Source: an uncultured Bacilli bacterium (lineage in GTDB: Bacteria; Bacillota_I; Bacilli_A; RF39; UBA660). From it: DNA of 64,000 nt. Shown piece by piece: positions 45,201 to 54,060 of the stretch. The number at the start of each line of letters is the position of its first letter. The stretch's first letter is position 1. The position numbers and the translations under genes are program-made. The DNA lies in assembly GCA_910585045.1 (NCBI GenBank), contig CAJUCD010000007.1, positions 1 through 64,000 of the forward strand. Reading direction: 5' to 3'. The notes beneath the pieces are model-generated. The model saw nothing but the letters and a program-made list of their open reading frames with translations, did not search any database and was not told the origin of the DNA.

Positions 45201-45654
45201 TAGTTATTTGAAAATTATTTGTATTGACTTTATTAGCTGTTATAGGTCTAAATAGGAAGTTACAATCACTATTTGCTATTTGCTTTACTGTAACTGTAGC
45301 GTAAATCACTTTACTATCACTTGCTGTAAATACTTTGTTTGACGTTAAACTAAATTTTAATTTATCAGAACTAAGGCTTTCGACAATAAAATTAGGATTT
45401 ATTTCAAAATTTATTAAACTTAAATTGTTAAGTGTAATTTCTCCTTCTACATGGTTTACTTCGGAACTTCCAGATATACTAACATATAAATTAAATACTT
45501 CTATTGTATTGCCATCACTGTCTAAATAGCTATTAACTTTTTCTTGACGATGAGATAAAATTGCATTAGCTTCTTGAGGATAAAAATGGATCAAGAGTGC
45601 TATAAAAGCAAATAAAAAAATAGGTATAGCAAAAAACTTCAAATTTATCCTCAT
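42274..45654 (-). CDS. DUF11-repeat cell-surface protein with sorting-like tail
   Basis: The 1126-aa protein has an N-terminal signal segment, a cohesin-like region to about residue 140, and eight DUF11 repeats of about 110-125 aa. Each repeat opens with a phrase like ITKSASKSTVIVGEEFYY or IKKEASKKILAPGEAFSY. A wall-anchor-like end follows: PPTGN (in place of LPxTG), a hydrophobic helix and a basic tail KRKKRIYKI. It should be an extended stalk on the cell surface. No sortase gene is in the window. Confidence 0.9.
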   Translation of the reverse strand: MRINLKFFAIPIFLFAFIALLIHFYPQEANAILSHRQEKVNSYLDSDGNTIEVFNLYVSISGSSEVNHVEGEITLNNLSLINFEINPNFIVESLSSDKLKFSLTSNKVFTASDSKVIYATVTVKQIANSDCNFLFRPITANKVNTNNFQITKEAYKNNTIISEIEAGTEFQYKITVTGINQIASDTVTVSDTIPSTLEIINAGTGIKNGQTITWNLGSFAPGTKTITLWVTVKAKANISGTINNTATLRVGDKTISDDTTVKVVYSNITITKSASKSTVIVGEEFYYDLVIKNTGTGTSKNITVVDYYDNDLTYLNATMVPSSTAINTITFNIGTLDANKTKTIRLYFKVKNSTNKTKIPNRATATEEGKNPVESTVEIEVLKPNLTIKKNVSSTIVKRGDTFNYTITITNNGKTSAKNVQVTDTINNNFEIINTSVGSYNNNIFTANFTTININETKTISIKVRVKNTAPLGTISNIATVKSDNTPEISDDEDIIVTDSNLEIKKEASKKILAPGEAFSYTITIKNKGTAAANNIIVKDTLNSNLILISSDNATVNGNTLTWNINSLGTNASKTYTINVRVKENITNNLTIPNIVTAKEPDKEEIQDEEDITVKKPILTIEKTVDNLKGTKLIKAGEEFYYNIKVTNKGEVPSSQITITDTLNELLTIIDANSGTINNQTITWTINSLNANQSINYRIKVKLSDTASPNTQINNIAILTHKEEKLEDDDTITVVGPNIYILKDASKKQVEKDEEFYYTIKVGNLGSTAATNLLVTDTIPDKLILLNYNIGDGLTGSSEGNKLTVNIPILNPNTEIIIHVYVVASDSVVNNEVITNTAVLTDKDKEIESSVNVTVIDTDISVIKSASVDKLTNDEIFFYSITVNNNGNVDAYNLKVIDTFDESKLKILDTNGNLNGNQIEWNIPILKAKDSITYKIKAQVQNSTENDQIKNSVVVKEPDKPDKTDEVTIPVVALKLNITKSVSKEEVVKGDTFDYFLTITNESNLALKDLIISDKLDDNLEVIDASNGTNDNNYLSWIISLEANETKIIKINVRLKKECSLDEIANIAKITYQDKEKESNEVIIKTSDVANPPTGNIVSYVIISIGSITGLGIFGFAKRKKRIYKI

Positions 45655-45821
45655 TATTCTTATCTCCTTATTATTGTAAGTATAGCACTATTTGACTTTA
45701 TTTTCAATATTTCGACATTTTTATTAAATATAAAATTATAGCATAAAAGTTTATGTTACTATTCTCGTATTTATTTTTGAATTACCATATTTTACCATGA
45801 TAATAGAGTTTGAGGGATTAT

Positions 45822-46352
45822 ATGGAAAAAGAAAATAGAAATATAGCAATTTTAGAAAATAAGGCTAGAAATTTAAGACTTAAATTAAATTTAACACAAA
45901 AAGAGTTTGGAGAAGTTTTAGGAATATCAAAAAGTTATATGTCTGATATAGAAAATGGATATTCTGGATTATCTATAGAACATTTAAATTCTATTTGTAA
46001 TTATTGTGATGTTAGTTTTGACTATATGTTTGATTTTTCTAAAGATGTAAATAAAAATATAGCCAAAGTACAAAAAATTAATTTAAAAATATTAGGCAAT
46101 AATTTAAGAGCTATTAGAAAAAGTATGAATTATACTCAAGATAAATTAGCCAAAAAATTAAATATTTCACGGAGTTTAATTACTCATTATGAACTTGGTA
46201 ATCGAGTTATTAGTACAGCAGATTTGAAACAGATTTGTGAAATAAGCGGTTTTAGTGCAGATTGGTGTGTTGGAAAATTAAATTCTTGTATTAAAATTAA
46301 AGTAAAGAAAAAGATTAAACCTAAAGAGATTAGAGAACTAACTCAAGTTTAA
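45822..46352 (+). CDS. Double-HTH XRE regulator
   Basis: The 176-aa protein from ATG 45822 (TGAGGGA upstream; the frame opens at a TTG 45810) carries two Cro/C1-type HTH domains in tandem. They are residues about 12-65 (LTQKEFGEVLGISKSYMSDIENG) and about 85-145 (YTQDKLAKKLNISRSLITHYELG). A basic end KVKKKIKPKE follows. Two DNA-binding units in one chain suggest recognition of a double or asymmetric site. The target is unknown. It is convergent to gap. Confidence 0.85.
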   Translation: MEKENRNIAILENKARNLRLKLNLTQKEFGEVLGISKSYMSDIENGYSGLSIEHLNSICNYCDVSFDYMFDFSKDVNKNIAKVQKINLKILGNNLRAIRKSMNYTQDKLAKKLNISRSLITHYELGNRVISTADLKQICEISGFSADWCVGKLNSCIKIKVKKKIKPKEIRELTQV

Positions 46353-46360
46353 TCTTTTTT
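46310..46360. terminator. Terminator with its 5' arm inside the XRE gene
   Basis: AAAGATTAAAC (46310-46320) pairs perfectly over 11 bp with GTTTAATCTTT (46347-46357), with a long loop, followed by TTTT. The first arm is in the coding sequence. It lies between convergent genes and can act both ways. Confidence 0.65.
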
Positions 46361-47361
46361 TATTTATCTTTAAACATAGATTTTGCTGTGCGAAGCATTT
46401 GAGCTGTGTACCCATATTCATTATCATACCAGGCAACAACTTTTATTAAATTTTTATTAACCATTGTAGATAAGCCATCAATTACAGCTCCTGCTTTTTT
46501 ACCTATTATATCACTTGAAACTATAGGTTCATAAGTTATTTGCAAAGTTTCATTTTGGTTTAATTCAAAAACCTTGTTAAGTTCCTCAAGTGTTGTAGCT
46601 TTTTTAGTAACAAATGTAAATTCCACTAATGAGCCATCTTCAACAGGCACTCTGTATGCAACACCCTCTAATTTGCCATCTAATTGAGGAATAACTTTGC
46701 CAATTGCACTAGCTGCTCCTGTAGAAGTTGGAATAATATTTGCTGCACAAGCCCTACCTCTACGTGATAATATTCCTTTCTTATGAGAAATATCTAAAGT
46801 AGCTTGGTCATTAGTATAAGCATGAATTGTTGACATAAAGCCTGTTTCGATTCCAATATATTGTTCAATAATATTAACAATTGGAGCTAAACAATTTGTG
46901 GTACAACTAGCAGCTGAAACTATCTGTTCATTACCATCAAGAATATTATTATTAACATTATAAACTATAGTTTTAACATTATCTGATTTTGATGGCGCAG
47001 ATATTAAAACTTTTTTAGCTCCTGCTGTGATGTGTTTATAAGCATCTTCATATTTAGTAAATTTTCCTGTACATTCTAAAACTAAGTCTACATCTAAATC
47101 TTTCCATGGAAGGTTCTCAGGATTGGTTTCATTATATACTTTTATTCTTTTAATATTATTTACAATTATTTCATTATCTGTAGATTTTATTAAATCTTCA
47201 TGAAAACTGCGATGGACAGTATCATATTTAACAAGATAAGCTAATTCGCTTGAAGTTCCTAAATCATTGATAGCAACAATATCAAAATCAGTAGAAGTTA
47301 CTATTTGTCTAAAAGCTAATCTTCCTATACGTCCAAATCCGTTTATGGCAACTTTAATCAT
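46360..47361 (-). CDS. gap: Glyceraldehyde-3-phosphate dehydrogenase
   Basis: The 333-aa enzyme has the NAD-binding start INGFGRIGRLAFRQ, the catalytic Cys in SAASCTTNCLAP (near residue 150) and the conserved WYDNEYGYTAQM end. It oxidises glyceraldehyde 3-phosphate in glycolysis. It overlaps the end of the TGS/kinase gene by 8 bp, an unusual partner, as gap is more often with pgk or tpiA. Confidence 0.97.
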   Translation of the reverse strand: MIKVAINGFGRIGRLAFRQIVTSTDFDIVAINDLGTSSELAYLVKYDTVHRSFHEDLIKSTDNEIIVNNIKRIKVYNETNPENLPWKDLDVDLVLECTGKFTKYEDAYKHITAGAKKVLISAPSKSDNVKTIVYNVNNNILDGNEQIVSAASCTTNCLAPIVNIIEQYIGIETGFMSTIHAYTNDQATLDISHKKGILSRRGRACAANIIPTSTGAASAIGKVIPQLDGKLEGVAYRVPVEDGSLVEFTFVTKKATTLEELNKVFELNQNETLQITYEPIVSSDIIGKKAGAVIDGLSTMVNKNLIKVVAWYDNEYGYTAQMLRTAKSMFKDK

Positions 47362-49000
47362 TATTATTTCCTCCTATAAATTCTCTTAAAATACTATTCT
47401 TATTTACGTTCTCACTACTTATTGGATAAAAACTACGTAAAAATTTAACAAGACGGCGAGCTTCTTCAAAGTATGAAGAATTTGGCTTTATTGATAATAA
47501 TAAAGGTTCAGCATAAACTTTTAAAACTCCAAGTTCATAAGGTAAGGCTGTATTTATGATAATATTAGCTTGATGAATATATGGAAAAATATATTTTTCT
47601 TCACCATTTCTAACACTTTGCCAACTTTTTATAGTATGACTTACATCATAGCCTCTTGTACGATTATCCCTAATCATACGTCTAATTAAACGTAAATCAA
47701 GTGTAGATATGTAATTGTGTCTATCAATATTAAGTGGTATAAAAGGACTTAAATATATTTTATATTTTACATTATCTGGAATAAATGGTGTTAAATCATT
47801 GTTTAAAGAATGCAAACCCTCCATTAAAATTATACTATTTTCCTTTAGCTTTAATTTACGATTATTAAACTCTTTTTTTCCTGTAACAAAATTGTATTCT
47901 GGAACACTTACTTCTTCACCTTTTAATAAATTTATTAAATTATTGTTTAGTAGATTTATATCAATTGCATTTAAACATTCATAATCATAATTACCTTTTT
48001 CATCTTTAGGTGTTTCATCTCTCTCAACAAAATAATCATCTGTTGAAATACATATTGGATCATATCCTTGACTTCTTAAATATGAACCTAAAACTCTTGT
48101 TGTTGTCGTTTTACCACTACTAGAAGGTCCTGCAATCATTATAAAGCGATGTTCTTTATTTCTTAATATTTCTTCACAAGCTTTTCTTATTTGATCTGTA
48201 AAATTTAATTCACAAGCTTCGATATATCCCTTAATATTTGAATTACTTACTAATTTGTTAATGTCAGAAACATATGGTGTGTTTAGTCTTTTTAGCCATT
48301 CTTTCCCTTCATAAAATGATTTAATTATATTTTCATGATGAACATATTCTGGAATCTTTCCTTCTGTTAAATTACTAGGATAAAGAAATATTATTCTATT
48401 ATTATCTAAATATTTTAAATCAAATTGTTTTATATATCTAGTGCTATAAGGCATTGATACATAATAGTAATTAAGAAAGTTTTTTAATTTGTATACAGTC
48501 ACAATGTTTTCATATATTTTAATGTTCGCTGATTTTTCTTCAGCGTTGGAACTGTTATAAAAATCAATTGCTTCTTTTGTTAAAATATTATATCTAATAA
48601 ATGGTAGATTACTATCTATAATATTAGCCATTTCTCTTTTTATTTTAGATATATCTTCAATTGTTAAAACTTGATTATACTTTACTTCTCCTAACATTCC
48701 ACGTGGAACACTGTGTAAGAAATGGATTTCTGCACTCGGATAAAGAGTTTTTAAGGCCACTTCAAAAATAAATTTAAGAGCAGCTTTATAGATTTTTGCG
48801 CCTTCTATAGAATTGTAATCGAAAAATTCAATGGTTTCATCCATTGTTGCTTTATCTGTTAAAGCTAAAATTTCATTGCCCTTTTTGACTCCTAATACTG
48901 TATCCTTATATTTTGAGTATTTACTAATTTCGATATAAGTAGTTCCCTTTGCTACTTCTATTTGTTCATTAGTATCATAAGTAATTTTTATAGTATTCAT
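47354..49000 (-). CDS. TGS-domain uridine-kinase-like nucleoside kinase
   Basis: The 548-aa protein has an N-terminal TGS-like domain (residues 1-60), a threonyl-tRNA-synthetase-editing-like region with FLHSVPRGMLGEV, and a C-terminal P-loop kinase of the uridine/phosphoribulokinase type. Walker A is AGPSSSGKTTTTR near residue 294. This fused architecture is common in Firmicutes and is annotated as nucleoside kinase. The true substrate is not settled by sequence. It is the first gene before gap. Confidence 0.88.
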   Translation of the reverse strand: MNTIKITYDTNEQIEVAKGTTYIEISKYSKYKDTVLGVKKGNEILALTDKATMDETIEFFDYNSIEGAKIYKAALKFIFEVALKTLYPSAEIHFLHSVPRGMLGEVKYNQVLTIEDISKIKREMANIIDSNLPFIRYNILTKEAIDFYNSSNAEEKSANIKIYENIVTVYKLKNFLNYYYVSMPYSTRYIKQFDLKYLDNNRIIFLYPSNLTEGKIPEYVHHENIIKSFYEGKEWLKRLNTPYVSDINKLVSNSNIKGYIEACELNFTDQIRKACEEILRNKEHRFIMIAGPSSSGKTTTTRVLGSYLRSQGYDPICISTDDYFVERDETPKDEKGNYDYECLNAIDINLLNNNLINLLKGEEVSVPEYNFVTGKKEFNNRKLKLKENSIILMEGLHSLNNDLTPFIPDNVKYKIYLSPFIPLNIDRHNYISTLDLRLIRRMIRDNRTRGYDVSHTIKSWQSVRNGEEKYIFPYIHQANIIINTALPYELGVLKVYAEPLLLSIKPNSSYFEEARRLVKFLRSFYPISSENVNKNSILREFIGGNNND

Positions 49001-49107
49001 ACATATGCCCCTTATTCTATTTTATATATTATCATATTTTTTTATTTTTGTCATAGATTTTTGAATAATTTTTTTATTTTTATACTATATATTTATAGGT
49101 GATATTA

Positions 49108-49677
49108 ATGAACATTGTTCCAACAGTTATAGAAAAAAGTAGTAATAAAGAATATGCTTATGATTTGTATTCCCGTTTACTTAAGGATAGAATTATCTTT
49201 TTAAGTGGTGAAATTAATGATAATTTGGCTAGTATTATAGTTAGTGAACTTTTATATCTTGATGCCCAAGGACATGATGATATTTATTTGTATATTAATA
49301 GTCCAGGCGGTTCTGTTACTAGTGGTCTAGCAATTTATGACACTATGAATTATATAAAAAGTGATGTTAGAACTATTGTAATAGGTATGGCTGCTTCAAT
49401 GGGAGCTTTTCTGCTTTCGAGTGGTACTAAAGGAAAAAGATGTGCTTTAAAAAATGCAGAAGTAATGATTCACCAGGTGTTAGGTGGTGCTCAAGGACAA
49501 GCTACAGATATAAAAATTGCTGCAGAACATATTTTAAAAATAAAAAAGAAACTAAATAAGATTTTAGCTTCTAATACTGGACAAAATATTAATAAAATTA
49601 CGAATGATTGCGAAAGAGATAATTATATGAGTGCAGCAGAGGCTTTAGAATATGGACTTATTGATGAGATAATTTAA
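49108..49677 (+). CDS. clpP: ClpP protease subunit
   Basis: The 189-aa protein from ATG 49108 (AGGTGA upstream; a GTG nine bases earlier is possible) keeps the catalytic triad: Ser in GMAASMGAF (near 97), His in MIHQVLGG (near 121) and Asp in CERDNYM (near 170). It forms the tetradecameric peptidase barrel served by ClpX or ClpC. It is a single gene and its end forms a shared terminator with the HipA-like gene. Confidence 0.96.
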   Translation: MNIVPTVIEKSSNKEYAYDLYSRLLKDRIIFLSGEINDNLASIIVSELLYLDAQGHDDIYLYINSPGGSVTSGLAIYDTMNYIKSDVRTIVIGMAASMGAFLLSSGTKGKRCALKNAEVMIHQVLGGAQGQATDIKIAAEHILKIKKKLNKILASNTGQNINKITNDCERDNYMSAAEALEYGLIDEII

Positions 49678-49690
49678 TTATCTCCTTTTT
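49666..49690. terminator. Bidirectional terminator clpP / HipA-like gene
   Basis: GAGATAAT-TTA-ATTATCTC (49666-49684) is a perfect 8-bp stem over the touching stop codons of convergent genes, followed on the plus strand by CCTTTTTT. Confidence 0.8.
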
Positions 49691-50619
49691 TCTTCTATCT
49701 TTCTTTTTTCATAATTATAAATTCCTAGTAAATCTTTTTTCCTAAATTCTATAATTTTAGATACCCATATGCTAACAATTGGGGGAATTTCAAATGGCTT
49801 ATCTCCTTCTTTATTTTCATTATGACGTTTTTCAATTGCTTCAATCGCTTTATCAACATTAATTTGTTCAAATAAAGGAATAACGCTTTCTACAAATGGC
49901 ATATTTTCTTGACATAGCATTGAGAATTGTACTAAAGAAGATTCGTTTGCTAATTCTGATCTATAAGCCATGTTAAATTTTGTAGAATCAATTAAACTTG
50001 AAATAGAATCATATGATCTAAAGCTATTAATATGACTTGAAATATCATTATTTAAAAAACACATATTAGAAGAATCATATATTGGAGCTAACCTAATCCC
50101 ATGAGGATTACTAATAATACTCCAATTTGTTTCATTACGATCACTTTCTAAAATTAATAAATCAAGGCACCACATTTTTAGTAAATCAGTTATTATTTCA
50201 TTTATATTAGTAAAATTATATCTTAAGCTTAAGCTTGTTACAATGCTATCCAAAGAGTTTAAGCCAATGGTAGTTCCTAAATTATTTACTTTAGCAATCT
50301 TCGCTCCATCAGCTAAAACTTCTCTGCCACTAACTAAAATATCTCCTTGTCTTAAAAAGCTTTGAGTTAATAAGCCATTTATTCCATTTAATGTAGCTAA
50401 ATCATAATTTGCTGCTTCAAGTCCAATCTGTTTTGCTAATTCACTAGCAATTAGTTCTGAATATAATTCATAGTTTATACTATCATATTTAAATAAATAC
50501 TTAGTTTCATTTCCTTCTTCTGTACTAATTAACCATTGCTTTCTTTTTCGACCTTCAACATAATCATCAATTTTTTTAAAATTATCTAATATGATTCTTC
50601 CTTCATTATCTCTTTTCAT
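49678..50619 (-). CDS. HipA-like kinase-fold protein
   Basis: The 313-aa protein shows the C-terminal HipA/CtkA-type kinase motifs: catalytic loop LESDRNETNW and metal-binding APIYDSSNMCF. An N-terminal lobe with YLFKYD and SELIASELAKQIGLEA precedes them. HipA kinases phosphorylate proteins or synthetases and are usually paired with a HipB antitoxin, which is absent here. The start overlaps the whiA stop (ATGA), so it belongs to the yvcK-whiA operon. A housekeeping role seems more likely than a toxin. Confidence 0.78.
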   Translation of the reverse strand: MKRDNEGRIILDNFKKIDDYVEGRKRKQWLISTEEGNETKYLFKYDSINYELYSELIASELAKQIGLEAANYDLATLNGINGLLTQSFLRQGDILVSGREVLADGAKIAKVNNLGTTIGLNSLDSIVTSLSLRYNFTNINEIITDLLKMWCLDLLILESDRNETNWSIISNPHGIRLAPIYDSSNMCFLNNDISSHINSFRSYDSISSLIDSTKFNMAYRSELANESSLVQFSMLCQENMPFVESVIPLFEQINVDKAIEAIEKRHNENKEGDKPFEIPPIVSIWVSKIIEFRKKDLLGIYNYEKRKIEEKRR

Positions 50620-51551
50620 TTGCTCTCCTTATTTTTTTCTTTATGCTTTTTTACTAAATTTTTTATTTTGATAAAGTGATGATTTACACCGCTTTTTCCT
50701 ATTGTATAGTCTGTTTCCATTGAGATAATATCTGCAAGTTCTTTTAATGAAACTTCAGGATATTTTTCTCTATATTCTATTACAATTTTTGTTGTGTCAT
50801 CAAATAAAGATAATAAATCATTTGACTTTAAATATTCTATATCTGCTATCTGCTTTAAGCCAGTATTTATAGTTTTCTCCTGATTTGCTATTTCACAGTT
50901 ATTTAATCTATTAACCATATTTTTGTGATCTCGATATATTCTAATATCTTCAAAATAAAAATATGAATTGGTAGCTTTAAACATTCTTATTATATCACTG
51001 ATTGTTTCAGCATTTTTTATATAAACCATATATTTTGAATTTCTTTTTATATGTTTTGCATTTATGCCTAAATCTTTTAGAAGCTTTGTTATATAAATTG
51101 CTTCTCTATTCATATCTGTAACAATTTCAAGATGGTATCCACTAGATGCAGGGTCATTTATAGTACCAGTGGCTAAAAATACTCCTTGTAGATAAGCTGT
51201 TTTTTCTTCGTTATTTGTCAAAAAAAATTCGTTGGGAAGAATCTTTTTTTTATTTTCCATTACGTTTAAATATTTTAAAATATAATCAACTTTTTCATTT
51301 ATTTCTAATATATATATTTGCTTTACTCTAAATCTTTTTTGATTTCGAACAGTGATTTTAGGTTGAATACTAAAAATTTCTTTTATATACTTATATATTC
51401 TTCTTGTAATGCTAGCATTTTCAAGAGTAATTATTATGTTATTTCTTGTGTCGGCTGCAAATCTTATGAAACCTGATAATTCATATATTTTTTCTGAATC
51501 ATTACTTTCATATTTTGATATTTCTTCTTTTACTTTTGTAGTATAAGTCAT
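50616..51551 (-). CDS. whiA: WhiA, sporulation/cell-division regulator
   Basis: The 311-aa protein has the degenerate LAGLIDADG homing-endonuclease-like N-terminus (ELSGFIRFAADTRN, AYLQGVFLATGTINDP) and a C-terminal HTH (VSLKELADIISMETDYTIGKSGVNHHFIKI). WhiA is a DNA-binding regulator linked to division and chromosome segregation in Firmicutes. It follows yvcK directly with no gap. RapZ, the usual first member of this operon, is missing here. Confidence 0.95.
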   Translation of the reverse strand: MTYTTKVKEEISKYESNDSEKIYELSGFIRFAADTRNNIIITLENASITRRIYKYIKEIFSIQPKITVRNQKRFRVKQIYILEINEKVDYILKYLNVMENKKKILPNEFFLTNNEEKTAYLQGVFLATGTINDPASSGYHLEIVTDMNREAIYITKLLKDLGINAKHIKRNSKYMVYIKNAETISDIIRMFKATNSYFYFEDIRIYRDHKNMVNRLNNCEIANQEKTINTGLKQIADIEYLKSNDLLSLFDDTTKIVIEYREKYPEVSLKELADIISMETDYTIGKSGVNHHFIKIKNLVKKHKEKNKESK

Positions 51552-52502
51552 CTATTTTTTCTCCATTAATATTGAAAATACTAAATATGCTGTTTTTAAA
51601 GTATCATGACGTAGATATCCTTCTTCAACAGAGAATATTTTATCTTTAATTATTTTTATATTCATTTCATTTAGTTCTTTTTCGTCTAATTCAACAGGAT
51701 CTTTTTGTTCTTCTGTAGCATATTTATGTACTAATTTATCAGGAATAGGTATATTATTTGCTAACACCATATTAATTGTTCCTTCTCCTAAATAATCGTT
51801 TAACATTTTAATATGGTCACTAACTTTAAAATTATCTGTTTCGCCTGGTTGGGTTACTAAATTACAAATATATAGTTTAGGAGCAGCACTTTTCTTTATA
51901 GTATTTACTATTTCTGGTATAATAATATTTGGAATTATACTTGTTAATAAGCTCCCTGATGAAAAAATTATCAAGTCGGCTTTTTTAATTGCATTTAAAA
52001 CCTCATTGTTCGCTGTTACTTCATGGTCGTAAATAATTCTTTTAATCTTCTTTTTAGTTTTAGTAATATTAGTTTCGCCTATTATTTTTTTACCATCTTC
52101 GGAAATTGCAACTAATTCAGCATTGTCTTCAGTTATGGGCAAAATTTTCCCTTCTATATCTAAAAGCTTTGATAAAACTGGAATGGCACTAGCAAAGTCT
52201 CCTTTTTGTTCTAATAATGCTGTCAATAACAAATTTTTAACAGAGTGATTACCTAAACTTTTTGACTGTTTGAATCTATAATTCATTAAGTTTACTATAT
52301 CAGTGTCAGTATTGCTCATTGCTAGCATTACTTTGGATATATCTCCAACAGCTGGAATATTGAAATCTTTTCTTAACCTTAATGTTGATCCTCCATTATC
52401 GAAAACTGATACAACAGCTGTTATATCAATTGGAAACAATTTTAATCCTTTTAACATTTGTGAAAGCCCTGAGCCTCCACCAAAAATTACTATTTTTTTC
52501 AT
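51552..52502 (-). CDS. yvcK: YvcK (gluconeogenesis factor, CofD-like)
   Basis: The 316-aa protein begins IVIFGGGSGLSQMLKGLK, with DNGGSTLRLRKDF and PAVGDISKVM, the CofD/YvcK nucleotide-sugar-binding fold. YvcK binds UDP-GlcNAc and is needed for cell-wall synthesis on gluconeogenic carbon sources. It heads the yvcK-whiA-HipA-like operon. Confidence 0.95.
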   Translation of the reverse strand: MKKIVIFGGGSGLSQMLKGLKLFPIDITAVVSVFDNGGSTLRLRKDFNIPAVGDISKVMLAMSNTDTDIVNLMNYRFKQSKSLGNHSVKNLLLTALLEQKGDFASAIPVLSKLLDIEGKILPITEDNAELVAISEDGKKIIGETNITKTKKKIKRIIYDHEVTANNEVLNAIKKADLIIFSSGSLLTSIIPNIIIPEIVNTIKKSAAPKLYICNLVTQPGETDNFKVSDHIKMLNDYLGEGTINMVLANNIPIPDKLVHKYATEEQKDPVELDEKELNEMNIKIIKDKIFSVEEGYLRHDTLKTAYLVFSILMEKK

Positions 52503-52570
52503 ATTACATCACATTATAACTTTATCATAAAATTAAAGAAAAAAGAACATTTTTTATTAAAGTTTTCATT

Positions 52571-53320
52571 TTAATTATATAATTGTATGCTTTTAGCTTC
52601 TCTTATTTTTGTTAAATATAATAAATCCTTTTTAAAAGTATACCATTTAACTTGTATATCTTCAGTGCAGTTTATTCTTGATTGGTTATTTTTTAAATTT
52701 CTATCATAGCATTTGATACTTAAAGCGCTTAATCCTATCTGATATATACTAATAGTATCATAATTTACTAAATATTCTATTACTTCATTTTTTGTAGCCC
52801 ATAGAAATTTTGATGGCGTTCCATATATTATAGCATCACAGTCATACTTCTGTAATTCTGTTCCTTGAAAAATGAATCTTAGAATTAAATTTATTTTTAC
52901 ATATAGCTTATTAAATGAATCTATTATTTCTGCTATTTCTTCTTTATTATTATTTATATATGTTTTTGCGTCAACCTTATTGCCTTTGACATAGCCCTTT
53001 ATAAAATCATTAAAATTTTTTATAATATTATTTTCTACTCCTATTTTTATTAAATAATTTGAGAATTTTTGAACACTTTCTTGATGAAATGAACAATTAG
53101 CTCCGCATTTAATACTTACTCCTTTAATTTCATTATTGATTTTAATTTTTATATCCGCTTTTTCCGAATATTTACTTTGCCAACAAATTATATTCGTATC
53201 AGTATTTAAATTTTTAAATAATTTACTTAACAATGACTTAAATTCAATTGAAAGGTCTCCATATTTTTTATTGTTTAATGATATTACAAAATCTATTTCA
53301 TTTCTAAATCCTTTTTGCAT
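52571..53320 (-). CDS. Hypothetical protein, possibly PD-(D/E)XK nuclease-like
   Basis: The 249-aa protein contains EKADIKIKINNEIKGVSIKCG, an Asp then strand-KGVSIK pattern that resembles the core of restriction-type nucleases. It also has CDAIIYGTPSKFLWATKNEV near the C-terminal third. There is no methyltransferase beside it. It has its own ribosome binding site and lies just outside the prophage, so it may be an orphan defence gene. The nuclease call is tentative. Confidence 0.5.
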   Translation of the reverse strand: MQKGFRNEIDFVISLNNKKYGDLSIEFKSLLSKLFKNLNTDTNIICWQSKYSEKADIKIKINNEIKGVSIKCGANCSFHQESVQKFSNYLIKIGVENNIIKNFNDFIKGYVKGNKVDAKTYINNNKEEIAEIIDSFNKLYVKINLILRFIFQGTELQKYDCDAIIYGTPSKFLWATKNEVIEYLVNYDTISIYQIGLSALSIKCYDRNLKNNQSRINCTEDIQVKWYTFKKDLLYLTKIREAKSIQLYN

Positions 53321-53527
53321 GTAATTTCTCCTTTTAATGGATAATTATAGCATAAGTTACTTTTGTTTTTTGTCATTTTTTGTCTTTAGCATTTATTTAT
53401 TTTTTAAATTAAAGCAAAAAAAAATAAGCAACTTCCTATTTTTTGATGCCGTAATTACTGGGCTAAATTGATATTTGTTAGTTACGTGTTAGTTTCATAA
53501 ACAAATTTTAAAACTTTTAAAAATAAT

Positions 53528-53992
53528 ATGAAATGTAAATATATGAAACCAAAAATCAATAAAGGTACATGGTGTACCAGAGATGATATAAGATGCACTA
53601 ATTGTAATAATAAAGAGTATGATAAACCAAAATCAAAAGTATTGAATAATAAATCCTTTAAAAAGCAACCTATAAAAGGTAAAAAACATAAACTTACTAA
53701 AGCTACTGATATACCTAAAAAAATAAAACTAATAGTATGGGAGCGTGACAAGCATAAATGTATATTTTGTCATACACCTGTTACTTGGCATTACGCTAAT
53801 TCACATTATATTAAGCGTTCTCATTCTGGTTTAGGAATAGAACCTAAAAATATAATGACAAATTGCTATAATTGTCATAAGTTATTTGAAGAATCTAAAC
53901 ATAGAGAAGAAATGAAAGAAATAGCAAAAAATCACTTTAAAGAAAAATATACTGATTGGAAAGAAGAAGATTTGGTATACAAAAAATATTAA
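53528..53992 (+). CDS. HNH endonuclease-like zinc protein
   Basis: The 154-aa protein has an N-terminal Cys cluster (KCKYMKPKINKGTWC, CTNC). A later HNH-type core follows: RDKHKCIFC, ANSHYIKRSHSGLG and NCYNCHKLFEE. Such proteins cut DNA and are frequent at prophage ends or near packaging genes. It is transcribed against the tail module and starts with no strong ribosome binding site. Confidence 0.78.
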   Translation: MKCKYMKPKINKGTWCTRDDIRCTNCNNKEYDKPKSKVLNNKSFKKQPIKGKKHKLTKATDIPKKIKLIVWERDKHKCIFCHTPVTWHYANSHYIKRSHSGLGIEPKNIMTNCYNCHKLFEESKHREEMKEIAKNHFKEKYTDWKEEDLVYKKY

Positions 53993-54060
53993 AATACTAC
54001 AATATGATTAAAAGTGATTTTTGGCTATCCACATTATTATATAGATGGGAGGTTTAGGTA

